Below, one piece after another: positions 17,251 to 23,846 of a stretch of DNA of 32,585 nt. The DNA is taken from assembly GCF_017921975.2 (NCBI RefSeq), contig NZ_JAGEMO020000112.1, positions 1-32,585 on the forward strand. Direction: 5' to 3'. This stretch comes from Hymenobacter terricola. GTDB lineage: Bacteria > Bacteroidota > Bacteroidia > Cytophagales > Hymenobacteraceae. A program made the position numbers and the translations under genes. The notes beneath the pieces were generated by a model. It saw only the letters and a list, made by a program, of their open reading frames with translations, was not told the DNA's origin and did not search any database. Numbering within the stretch: position 1 is the first letter of the stretch; each line of letters starts with the position of its first letter.

Positions 17251-17470
17251 AACAATTATCAATTAATATTTAACAGTCGTTCGATGCTTGAATTGATAGT
17301 CATAAAGGAGCGGAAAAAGACCGACTAAGCCATTAGAAGCTGTTTGAGTTAGGTTGAAAGGCCGCAGGAACGGTGTAGAGACGCATATTTGCGTCTCTAC
17401 ACCGTTCGTCGACTAACTCAAACAGCTTTTTAGTAATGCGAAATAAAAACTGTTAAATGTTAATTGTTAA
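17251..17470. repeat. Nested inverted-repeat element upstream of SUI1 gene
   Basis: There are three nested arm pairs. An AT-rich outer pair is aacaattatcaattaatatt... (17251 on) against actgttaaatgttaattgtt (about 17449-17468). A perfect 16-bp pair lies at 17337-17352 with 17413-17428. A perfect 18-bp inner pair with a 4-nt loop spans 17368-17407. The whole gap between the lipid kinase and the SUI1 gene is taken up by it. It looks like a MITE-like insert and resembles no other repeat in the window. Confidence 0.75.
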
Positions 17471-17809
17471 ATGAAAAAGCCCAGCCGCACTGGGGTGGTG
17501 TATTCGACCAACCCCGAGTTTTCTTACCAAACCGATGAGCAGGCGGTGGCCACTACGCTGCCGCCCCAGCAGCAACAGCTGCGGGTACAGCTCGATAAAA
17601 AGCAGCGCGGCGGCAAGCAGGTGACGTTGGTCACGGGCTTTGTGGGCACCGAGGCCGACCTACAAACGCTGGGCAAGCTGCTTAAAACCAAGTGCGGCGT
17701 GGGTGGCAGTGCCAAAGACGGCGAAATTGTGGTGCAGGGCGACTTCCGCGACAAAGTGCTGGAAATCCTGCTCAAAGAGGGCTACAAGGGCAAGAAGATT
17801 GGCGGGTAG
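17471..17809 (+). CDS. SUI1/YciH-family translation initiation factor
   Basis: This 112-residue protein has the SUI1 (eIF1) fold signature LRVQLDKKQRGGKQVTLVTG (37-56). It is followed by LQTLGKLLKTKCGVGGSAKD and IVVQGDFRDKVLEILLKEGY, which is nearly the complete domain. Bacterial YciH/SUI1 proteins bind the small ribosomal subunit and are thought to influence start-site selection or repress translation under stress. The start ATG is preceded directly by the inverted-repeat element, so its promoter and leader are probably within that repeat. A DUF1622 gene starts 63 bp downstream and may be co-transcribed. Confidence 0.93.
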   Translation: MKKPSRTGVVYSTNPEFSYQTDEQAVATTLPPQQQQLRVQLDKKQRGGKQVTLVTGFVGTEADLQTLGKLLKTKCGVGGSAKDGEIVVQGDFRDKVLEILLKEGYKGKKIGG

Positions 17810-17872
17810 TTCGGTGGGCGAGCTGCTTTGCTCGTAAGGCCTCTTTACCCCAATGCTTACTTGCCCGTCGTT

Positions 17873-18283
17873 ATGCTCCAACTAGCTGCCCTGCCCGAAG
17901 CCGCCCGTGATGTGACCTCCCTGCACGGGCAGGCCGAAAGCGCCGTTATCAGCGCTGTGCTGTGGCTGAAGCTGGGCGTGGAGATGGTGGGCGCCGCCAT
18001 TATCGCGCTGGGCATTCTGAGCGCGGGCTGGCTGCTGATGAAAGCCCTGGCGAAGCGCCAAACCATTGATTTTACGGCCATCCGGCTGGCGTTGGCGCGC
18101 TACCTGGCCCTGGCGTTGGAATTTCAGCTGGGGGCGGATATCCTCTCCACTGCCATTTCGCCCAGCTGGGAGCAGATTGGCAAGCTCGGGGCCATTGCCG
18201 TTATCCGGACGGCCCTCAACTACTTCCTGTCCCGCGAAATCCGGGAGGAGCGCCAGGAAGGCGCTGCGCTTAATGAGAAATGA
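17873..18283 (+). CDS. DUF1622 small membrane protein
   Basis: From the ATG at 17873 there are 136 residues; an earlier in-frame start at 17828 would add 15 residues without a clear reason. The first span is LKLGVEMVGAAIIALGILSAGWLLM, then IRLALARYLALALEFQLGADILSTAISPSWEQIGKLGAIAVIRTALNYFLSREI, which is the conserved DUF1622 core with its LE.QL..DI and IRT.LNYFL motifs. The function is unknown; it is an inner-membrane protein with about three spans. The last residues ALNEK and the stop codon are encoded by the left edge of the 7-bp repeat element, so the original C-terminus has been replaced. Confidence 0.85.
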   Translation: MLQLAALPEAARDVTSLHGQAESAVISAVLWLKLGVEMVGAAIIALGILSAGWLLMKALAKRQTIDFTAIRLALARYLALALEFQLGADILSTAISPSWEQIGKLGAIAVIRTALNYFLSREIREERQEGAALNEK

Positions 18284-18422
18284 AGAATGTAGAATGAAGA
18301 ATTGTAATTGGAGCCAATGGTCCCGAAATTCCTCATTCCTCATTCCTCATTCCTCATTCCTCATTCCTCATTCCTCATTCCTCATTCCTCATTCCTCATT
18401 CCTCATTCCTCATTAAGCGCAG
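18263..18422. repeat. Inverted pair of 7-bp tandem arrays overlapping both convergent gene ends
   Basis: The right arm holds 12 perfect copies of CCTCATT (18331-18414). The left arm holds about four degenerate copies of the reverse complement (AATGAGA, AATGAAG, AATGTAG, AATGAAG; 18272-18299). Both arrays are bounded by the same 15-bp word in opposite orientation (gctgcgcttaatgag 18263-18277; ctcattaagcgcagc 18408-18422). The left edge supplies the stop codon of the DUF1622 gene and the right array supplies the last codons and stop of kdsB. Confidence 0.9.
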
Positions 18423-19154
18423 CACGGCCCGCGCCACGTCCTCGGGCGTGTCGATGCCGAAGGCGTCCAGCTCCGTTTCGGCGCAGCGAATCTGGAACCC
18501 GGCTTCGAGCCAGCGCAGCTGCTCCAGGCTTTCGGCGGCTTCGAGGGGCGACACGGGCAGGCGCGTGAGCTGCGCCAGCACCGCGGGCTTATAGGCGTAG
18601 AGGCCCAGGTGGCGCAGGTAGCGGTGGTGGGCCAGCCACTCGGCGGGCTCGCGGCCGCGCTGATAGGGGAGGGGGTGGCGGCTGAAATACAGGGCGTGGC
18701 CCAGCTGGTTGAGCACCACTTTGGGCAGGTGCGGGCTGAATAATTCTTCCTCCGAAATCACGGGCTTGACCAGCGTGGCGATGTCGGGCGCGGTGGCCTC
18801 GTCGGCGAATAATGCGGCCAGGGCGTTGATTTGGGCCGGGTTGATGAACGGCTCGTCGCCCTGAATATTGACGATGCAATGCACGTCGGCGGGGCTGCCG
18901 AGCTGCTGGAAGGCTTCCCAGAGGCGGTCGGTGCCGCTGGGGTGGTCGGGGCGGGTGAGCACGGCCTCGCCGCCAAAGGCCTGGACGTGCTGGAGGATGC
19001 GCTCGTCGTCGGTGGCCACCACCACGCGGGCCAGGTTGGCTTTCCGGGCCTGGGCCACCACGCGTTCAATCATGCTGCGGCCGCCCAGGTCCACAAGGGG
19101 CTTGCCGGGCAGGCGGGTGGAGGCAAAGCGGGCAGGAATCAGGCCGAGGACCAT
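18396..19154 (-). CDS. kdsB: 3-deoxy-manno-octulosonate cytidylyltransferase
   Basis: The ATG at 19154 gives MVLGLIPARFASTRLPGKPL, the CTP-binding start of the KdsB family, and 252 residues, the usual length. The enzyme activates KDO as CMP-KDO for lipid A-core synthesis in the cytoplasm. Other landmarks are VVVATDDERI, TRPDHPSGTDRLWEA, IVNIQGDEPFINP, the HLGLYAYKP motif and SLEQLRWLEAGFQI. The end GIDTPEDVARAVLRL is normal, but the final residues MRNEE and the TGA come from the CCTCATT array. This fits a repeat insertion just inside the original stop. It converges on the DUF1622 gene. Confidence 0.96.
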   Translation of the reverse strand: MVLGLIPARFASTRLPGKPLVDLGGRSMIERVVAQARKANLARVVVATDDERILQHVQAFGGEAVLTRPDHPSGTDRLWEAFQQLGSPADVHCIVNIQGDEPFINPAQINALAALFADEATAPDIATLVKPVISEEELFSPHLPKVVLNQLGHALYFSRHPLPYQRGREPAEWLAHHRYLRHLGLYAYKPAVLAQLTRLPVSPLEAAESLEQLRWLEAGFQIRCAETELDAFGIDTPEDVARAVLRLMRNEE

Positions 19155-19342
19155 GTGGGGAGCAGGAGAAATGAGCGAAAACCGGGACCAAAACCCCACA
19201 ATTATGCTTCAAAGAACGGGCTTTGGATGCTTCCAAAACGAAGCGGAGCCAATTACCCGCCGGTTTTTGCGTTATTTTGCCTCCGCTGGCTGCCCAGCCG
19301 GTTCCCGGGCGGGGCACGTCTCGTTTTTGCAAGGTTGATTTT

Positions 19343-20326
19343 ATGACTGTACTCGTTTCGCTTCTCACGTTGCTGGCCTTGGGCGGCCCTGGTCCTGGAA
19401 AAGCTGGTCACTCGAAAAGTGCCCCCACTGACTCCATTGGCGTAGAAATGCGCGGCGGCCAACGCTTCGTGAAGCACCGCGTGGCGGCCGGCGAGACGCT
19501 CTCGGCCCTCTCTCGCCACTACCACGTCACGCTCGACCAGCTCAACGCGGCCAATCCGCAGATTAAAAATGGCCTGGGCATTGGGCAAATTGTCTTCGTG
19601 CCCCGGCCGGCCGCCGGCAAAACCGCCGCGGCCGCCCCGGCCAAAGCCCCAGCCACTACCTATACACCTGCCGCAGCCAGTGCGGTGCCCGCCCACTACA
19701 CCGTGGCCAAGGGCGAAACGCTGTTCGGCATTGCCCGGAAGTTTCAGCTCTCGCCCGAAGACCTGATTAAGTTAAATAAGCTGCCGGCCGGTGGCGCCGT
19801 GCGCGTGGGCCAGCAGCTGCTGCTCGCAGCCACCGAAACTGGCACGACGGCCGGGGCGACGGCCCCGACCGCCAAGCCCGCGCCCGTGCGCCCGGTGGAG
19901 CTGGAGTCGATTCCGGCCGCGCCCGCGCCCAAAACGCCCGCTGCTCCGGTGCCCGATAAGCCCGCGCAGGTGGCGACCGTGACCCCCGAAAAGCCCTCCG
20001 ACAAAGAAGAAGAAAAGGAGCACGAAGACCGCACCCCCAGCCGCGCCAGCGAAGTGCTGGCCCGCGTGGTGGAAACCGGCCTCGGCGCGCCCATCGAAAA
20101 AAGCATAACCGACAAGTACCTCGCCCTGCACAAAACGGCCCCCGTGGGCACCATCATGCAGGTGAAAAACGCCATGAATGGGCAATCGGTGTACGTGCGC
20201 GTCATCGGCAAGCTGCCCGATACGGGCGAGAACAACAACATTCTGGTGCGCCTCTCGCCCCGCGCCGTGCAGAAGCTGGGCACCGCCGACTCCCGCTTCC
20301 GCGTTGAGACAAACTACATTCCTTAG
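19343..20326 (+). CDS. Exported protein with two LysM domains and an RlpA-like C-terminus
   Basis: The ATG at 19343 gives 327 residues starting with a hydrophobic segment (MTVLVSLLTLLALGGPGPG). LysM 1 covers about 43-87 (KHRVAAGETLSALSRHYHVT) and LysM 2 about 118-162 (HYTVAKGETLFGIARKFQLS). A Pro/Ala/Lys-rich linker and a charged KEEEKEHEDR patch follow. The C-terminal 95 residues (LALHKTAPVGTIMQVKN, VYVRVIGKLPDTGENNNILV, ARFR-like SRFRVE) resemble the double-psi beta-barrel/RlpA-like tail of Bacteroidota LysM proteins. It probably binds peptidoglycan in the periplasm; no catalytic residues can be asserted. It is divergent from kdsB with about 190 bp between starts. A perfect 44-bp inverted repeat lies 5 bp past its stop codon. 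Confidence 0.88.
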   Translation: MTVLVSLLTLLALGGPGPGKAGHSKSAPTDSIGVEMRGGQRFVKHRVAAGETLSALSRHYHVTLDQLNAANPQIKNGLGIGQIVFVPRPAAGKTAAAAPAKAPATTYTPAAASAVPAHYTVAKGETLFGIARKFQLSPEDLIKLNKLPAGGAVRVGQQLLLAATETGTTAGATAPTAKPAPVRPVELESIPAAPAPKTPAAPVPDKPAQVATVTPEKPSDKEEEKEHEDRTPSRASEVLARVVETGLGAPIEKSITDKYLALHKTAPVGTIMQVKNAMNGQSVYVRVIGKLPDTGENNNILVRLSPRAVQKLGTADSRFRVETNYIP

Positions 20327-20331
20327 TAATA

Positions 20332-20455
20332 ACCAACAAAAAAGAACGTCATGCTGAGCAGAGCCGAAGCATCTCTACTGCACAATAGTAAAACTGATTA
20401 CTACTGCACGCGAGATGCTTCGGCTCTGCTCAGCATGACGTTCTTTTTTGTTGGT
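20332..20455. repeat. Perfect 44-bp inverted repeat, CGTCATGC/GAGATGCTTCG family
   Basis: Arms 20332-20375 and 20412-20455 are perfectly complementary over 44 bp and enclose 36 bp. The arms contain GAACGTCATGCTGAGCAG and GAGATGCTTCGG, words shared with the elements at 6494-6660 and 8025-8087. It fills the gap between the LysM gene and the TIGR02757 gene and could also terminate the LysM transcript (poly-T at the right arm). Confidence 0.9.
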
Positions 20456-20484
20456 CGAACCCGCTAAAACTTCCCCTTCTTCCT

Positions 20485-21237
20485 TTGAACATCGCCCAGC
20501 TTCGCCGTCAGCTCGACGCGCAGTACGAGCGCTACAACCGCCCGGACTTCATCAAAAACGACCCCATTCAGATTCCGCACCGCTTCACCCAGCGGCAGGA
20601 TATTGAAATTGCGGCCCTGTTTGCCGCGCTGCTGGCCTGGGGGCAGCGGCCTACCATCATCAACAAGTGCAACGAGCTGCTGCGCCGCATGGACGATGCG
20701 CCGTATCAGTTCATCACCCAGCACCAGGACGAGGACCTGAAGAAGCTGCTGGGCTTCTGCCACCGCACGTTCTGCGATACCGATTTGCTGTATTTTGTGC
20801 ATTTTCTGCGCCAGTGGTACGGGCAGCACGAGTCGCTGGAAACCGCGTTTCTGGTGGGCCACACGCAGCGCGAGCGGCTGATAAACTTCCACAACCACTT
20901 CTTCAGCCTGCCCGATGCGCCGGCGCGCACCCGCAAGCACGTGGCCACCCCGGCCCGCAAATCGGCCTGCAAGCGGGTGAATATGTACCTGCGCTGGCTG
21001 GTGCGCCGCGATACTCACGGCGTCGATTTCGGCCTCTGGACCCGCCTCTCACCCGCCGACCTCATTATGCCCATCGACCTGCACGTCGAGCGCCAGGCCC
21101 GCCCCCTGGGCCTGCTCACCCGCAAGCTGGTGGACTGGGAAGCCGCCGAGGAACTGACCGCCAACCTGCGCAAGCTGGACCCGAGCGACCCGGTGAAGTA
21201 CGACTTCGCGCTGTTTGGGGCGGGCGTGGATAAGTAG
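20485..21237 (+). CDS. TIGR02757 family (DUF2400) protein
   Basis: This 250-residue protein starts with TTG at 20485 (MNIAQLRRQLDAQYERYNRP). Homologues begin at this point and no in-frame ATG occurs before residue about 68. Conserved blocks are FIKNDPIQIPHRFTQRQDIEIAALFAALLAWGQRPTII, CNELLRRMDDAPYQFI, LYFVHFLRQWY, KRVNMYLRWLVRRD..GVDFGLW and LIMPIDLHVERQARPLGLLTRK. The family is widespread in Bacteroidota and related to the helix-hairpin-helix DNA glycosylase fold, but its function is not established. The start is 29 bp after a perfect inverted repeat, so promoter elements must lie in or near that repeat. The gene is complete. Confidence 0.88.
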   Translation: MNIAQLRRQLDAQYERYNRPDFIKNDPIQIPHRFTQRQDIEIAALFAALLAWGQRPTIINKCNELLRRMDDAPYQFITQHQDEDLKKLLGFCHRTFCDTDLLYFVHFLRQWYGQHESLETAFLVGHTQRERLINFHNHFFSLPDAPARTRKHVATPARKSACKRVNMYLRWLVRRDTHGVDFGLWTRLSPADLIMPIDLHVERQARPLGLLTRKLVDWEAAEELTANLRKLDPSDPVKYDFALFGAGVDK

Positions 21238-21249
21238 AACTAAAAGCTA

Positions 21250-21377
21250 GCGCGCGTCTGCGACGCGCTGCCCATTGGCTTCGAGTCTCTGACTCGTTCT
21301 GTGGGCGAAGCTCTCGAAGCTGTGCGCCAGCGAGCCGCAGGCTCGAACCCAGTAGGCAGCGCGTCGCAGACGCGCGC
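21250..21377. repeat. Perfect 23-bp terminal inverted repeat enclosing imperfect inner hairpins
   Basis: The arms 21250-21272 (gcgcgcgtctgcgacgcgct gcc) and 21355-21377 are perfectly complementary. The interior contains two related hairpin-like words in opposite orientation (ttcgagtctctgactcg; cgagccgcaggctcgaa). It lies between the TIGR02757 gene and the membrane-protein gene; the rest of that gap shows nothing recognisable. Confidence 0.8.
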
Positions 21378-21476
21378 CAGCAGGGGCAGGCCTGCGCCAT
21401 CAGGAAAACGTGTTGTAATGATTCCAGCCATCAATCGATTCACGCCCCGTCACGCTACCCTGCCAATTTCTCCCCG

Positions 21477-22160
21477 ATGGAATCCCGATTCGAAATGTTG
21501 TTGCCCAACATGCGCAAAAACCGGCGGACAGCTATTGTCTTCGGCGGGCTATATGCCGCCGTGTGGGTGGCATGGGTGGCCTCAATGGTCCACCGTTTGG
21601 GCTTCAGTAGTGGAATGCAATGGGCTCTGTCTCTGCTGATGCTGGCCGCAATGATAGGCTTAGTATTTTTGCCTTGGCTCATTCGAAAGTTGGCTTACGA
21701 ACCACACTTACTGGTAGTAGCAAATAGCGAGCTGCGGGTAGAAAACCAGCAATCGGGAGAAGCCCGACATTTCCCGTTCGAAAATATCGCCAAATTTCGG
21801 GTGAATATATTCCGCGGCAGCGTGGGACTGTGGTTCTGGAGCCATGAGGGTAAAAAGCAGGCCCTGAACAGCAACAACGATGACCTCCTGCGGGCCGTGC
21901 CTGCCCTGAAACAGGCCTTGCGGCAATACGAACAGGCGCATGGAGAACTGGCTAAATTTCGGCCCGTTTCCTGTTTTGGGCACCCGGTTTCCACCGCTTT
22001 TCTGTGGCTGTACGTGGCCCTGCTACTGGGGCTGGCCCGAATAGTGATGCAGCAAAGCGAAACGTCCGGTGCAACGGGCTTCCTGTGGATGTTGGGGTTG
22101 GGCTTCGTGCCCTATGCGCTGGGGTGGTACGAAGCGCGTGAGGAGCGGCAGAATTATTAG
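21477..22160 (+). CDS. Uncharacterised four-span membrane protein
   Basis: This 227-residue protein has two N-terminal spans (about 18-38 and 48-68) and two C-terminal spans (about 171-190 and 199-215). The roughly 100-residue soluble part between them (LLVVANSELRVENQQSG, FPFENIAKFRVNIF, GLWFWSHEGKKQALNSNNDDLL) has the strand-rich look of a bacterial PH-like domain followed by a helix. That fold call is weak. I do not recognise the family. The following locus (22184-22874) is a broken gene of almost the same length and layout, so the pair is probably a tandem duplication. Confidence 0.7.
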   Translation: MESRFEMLLPNMRKNRRTAIVFGGLYAAVWVAWVASMVHRLGFSSGMQWALSLLMLAAMIGLVFLPWLIRKLAYEPHLLVVANSELRVENQQSGEARHFPFENIAKFRVNIFRGSVGLWFWSHEGKKQALNSNNDDLLRAVPALKQALRQYEQAHGELAKFRPVSCFGHPVSTAFLWLYVALLLGLARIVMQQSETSGATGFLWMLGLGFVPYALGWYEAREERQNY

Positions 22161-22183
22161 GTTGCCATAAGTAGTCGCATTTT

Positions 22184-22874
22184 GTGGAAAAGCAATTCAA
22201 TCTAATCCTCACCAACCGCTGGAAAGCCGCCGGGGTAGTGGTCGGAAGCATCGTATTGCTGGGGCTGGTAGCGGCGGTCGTCATCGGTACCGTGGGCCGC
22301 TATTCTCCGGTGGTAGCTGGTGTTAGCGGGGTAGGGCTGTTAGTTGGTTGGATATTTTGGTTTATACCGCAGGCAGCGCACCGGTTTTGCGCCGAACTGG
22401 CCGTGGCCGTCCTCAACGAGGGAGGGCTGACGGTACACTATCAGGCTACTGGGGCCGTCCGGCACATCGGCTTTGCTGATATGGCCTCGTATAGCTTCGC
22501 CTTTAATGAGGATTTTACTGTTCGGCCGCGCCCTCAACCTGCATCTCAACTATAAGCTGCATCCACAGGGGCTACGGCCTCTGTTGGAATTTCAGCAGCA
22601 TTTTCAGCGGGCGGTGGCCGACTACCAGCAGGGCCAGCAGGGCCAGCAGGGCCGGCCCTGCCAGCCGCTTATTCTAGAGCTTGGCTTTTTCTCGCGGCCA
22701 ATCGCAACGGTGGTGCTGGGCCTGTTTGCCATCCTGGTGGGCTAGCTGGGTTGGCGGGCGTTTCGGCGGTTTGCCACCGAAGGCGCGTGGGGCGGATTCC
22801 TGTTTGTGGGGTTGCTGTTCACGCTTTACGTGTTGCTGTGGCACTATCATCGTAAGCAAACGAAGTTCGAGTAG
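22184..22874 (+). pseudogene. Frameshifted and interrupted paralogue of the preceding membrane protein
   Basis: A GTG start at 22184 (MEKQFNLILTNRWKAAGVVV) opens a frame with two N-terminal spans and a soluble stretch ending in SYSFAFNEDFTV. Near 22520 the coding signal moves to another frame (LFGRALNLHLNYKLHPQGLRPLLEF, QQHFQRAVADYQQ). That frame meets an in-frame TAG at 22743 and then continues sensibly (LGWRAFRRFATEGAWGG, FLFVGLLFTLYVLLWHYHRK) to a TAG at 22872-22874. The repaired product would be about 230 residues with four spans, very close to its 227-residue neighbour. A run of 9-bp repeats (QQGQQGQQG) lies at about 22624-22652. A frameshift and a stop together argue against a sequencing error. 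Confidence 0.75.
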
Positions 22875-22906
22875 CCAGCTTCGGTAGCCGCCCCCCGATG
22901 GCACGG

Positions 22907-23023
22907 GCCTGTGGCCCGCGCCCACTATTCGCAGGCCTCTGGCCTGCAACCGTTGAACGGGCTATCACAAAGGCGTGCCAACGGTGTGGGCCAGAGGCCC
23001 ACCAATAGTCGGCACGGGCCGCC
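22907..23023. repeat. Imperfect long inverted repeat with GGCCTCTGGCC cores
   Basis: 22907-22955 pairs imperfectly with 22980-23023; shared words are GGCC.GTGCC, ACTATT, GGCCTCTGGCC and CCGTTG. It sits between the membrane-protein pseudogene and the 3' end of the winged-helix-like gene. Confidence 0.6.
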
Positions 23024-23034
23024 GTTCCGCGCCA

Positions 23035-23448
23035 TCAGGCCCCGGCTTTGGTCCCCGCCACCACCACCAGCAGCGCATCCTCGGCGGCGCGGGTGAGGCG
23101 GTGGTAGAAAAACCGGCCGCGCCGCTCGCGCACGGTGAGGCCGCGGTCGAGCAGTTCCACGCTCATGCGGGTGCCGGCCCGCCAGCTCAGGCCGGCCGCC
23201 GCCTGTAGCTGATAGGTGTCCAGTTCCGGCTGCTCCATGAGGGCCACCAGCATGCGGGCCAGCCGGACGAGGGTGCGGGCATCGCGCATGCCTTCGGGTG
23301 GGGTGAGCCAGGCTTGCACGCGGGCCAGCACGGCGGCCGGCTCCTGGCTGGGCGGCGGGGGCGGAGCATCGCGCTCGGTGAGGCGCTGGGCAAAGCGGGT
23401 GGCCAGGGTGTCGGGAGCAGCGGAAATGCCGGAAATTACGTCGGTCAT
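23035..23448 (-). CDS. Small protein with a winged-helix-like C-terminal half
   Basis: The ATG at 23448 gives 137 residues (MTDVISGISAAPDTLATRFA). After a proline-rich stretch (PPPPPSQEP) the part from about 58 on is helical: LVRLARMLVALMEQPELDTYQLQAAAGLSWRAGTRMSVELLDRGLTVRERRGRFFYHRLT. This reads as helix-turn-helix (TYQLQAAAGLSWRAGTRMSVEL), then a beta-wing (GLTVRERRGRFFYHRLT), as in MarR/ArsR-type regulators. That is an inference from pattern. The frame stays open upstream to 23733 through a 21-bp-period array, which could add 95 residues of heptad repeats; I prefer the internal start because the array looks intergenic. It diverges from mutS2. Confidence 0.6.
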   Translation of the reverse strand: MTDVISGISAAPDTLATRFAQRLTERDAPPPPPSQEPAAVLARVQAWLTPPEGMRDARTLVRLARMLVALMEQPELDTYQLQAAAGLSWRAGTRMSVELLDRGLTVRERRGRFFYHRLTRAAEDALLVVVAGTKAGA

Positions 23449-23467
23449 GGTGGGAAGGGAAGGCGGT

Positions 23468-23719
23468 GCGTGGGCAAGGTAGGCAATTACTGCCTTACCT
23501 GGGCTGATGTGCGCCTTATAATACATGATGAGCGTATTACTTCGTGCCAAGCGCGCTGCGGTAGACCTGATAAGCGTATTAAGTAAGATAATACGCGCCT
23601 CACTGGTAGCATTAAGCGTATTAACGGTTCTAAAACGCGCCTTGCAAGCCAACGTGAGCGTTTTAAGTGAGGTAATTCGCGCCCTACTATGGGTGATTGC
23701 AGCCTTGCCGAAGGTGCGG
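23468..23719. repeat. 21-bp-period array (12 units) in a divergent promoter region
   Basis: Read in 21-bp steps from 23468, units alternate between an AGCGTATTA-type and a CGCGCCTT-type start. AGCGTATTA or AGCGTTTTA begins exactly at 23531, 23573, 23615 and 23657 (42 bp apart), with CGCGC- or TGCGC-type starts half-way between (23510, 23552, 23594, 23636, 23678). Three 42-bp units carry a dyad GCGTATTA-N7-TAATACGC (perfect at 23574-23596; one or two mismatches at 23616-23638 and 23658-23680). The array starts 20 bp upstream of the winged-helix-like gene and ends 128 bp before mutS2. Confidence 0.85.
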
Positions 23720-23804
23720 TCGGTGCGCCTCACCCCCCGGCCGCAAAAGCCGCGCTACATATTGGCTGGCCGCCCCGCGAATCTTTCCCGCCCCACCAAC
23801 TGTT

Positions 23805-23812
23805 TACCTTCG
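23805..23812 (+). promoter_or_regulatory. Candidate -7 element for mutS2
   Basis: TACCTTCG differs by one base from TAnnTTTG and is 35 bp before the TTG start of mutS2. A TTTC at 23784-23787 is a weak -33 candidate. Confidence 0.4.
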
Positions 23813-23846
23813 TACCCAATTCTGAAATCCCGCTAAGCTCAATTAC

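Noticed and set aside
18331..18414. CRISPR array
   Set aside because: Twelve CCTCATT copies are contiguous 7-bp units without spacers and no cas gene is nearby.
23449..23733. A 95-residue heptad extension of the winged-helix-like gene
   Set aside because: The frame is open through the array, but the same array is also open on the other strand. The internal ATG at 23448 gives a compact protein.
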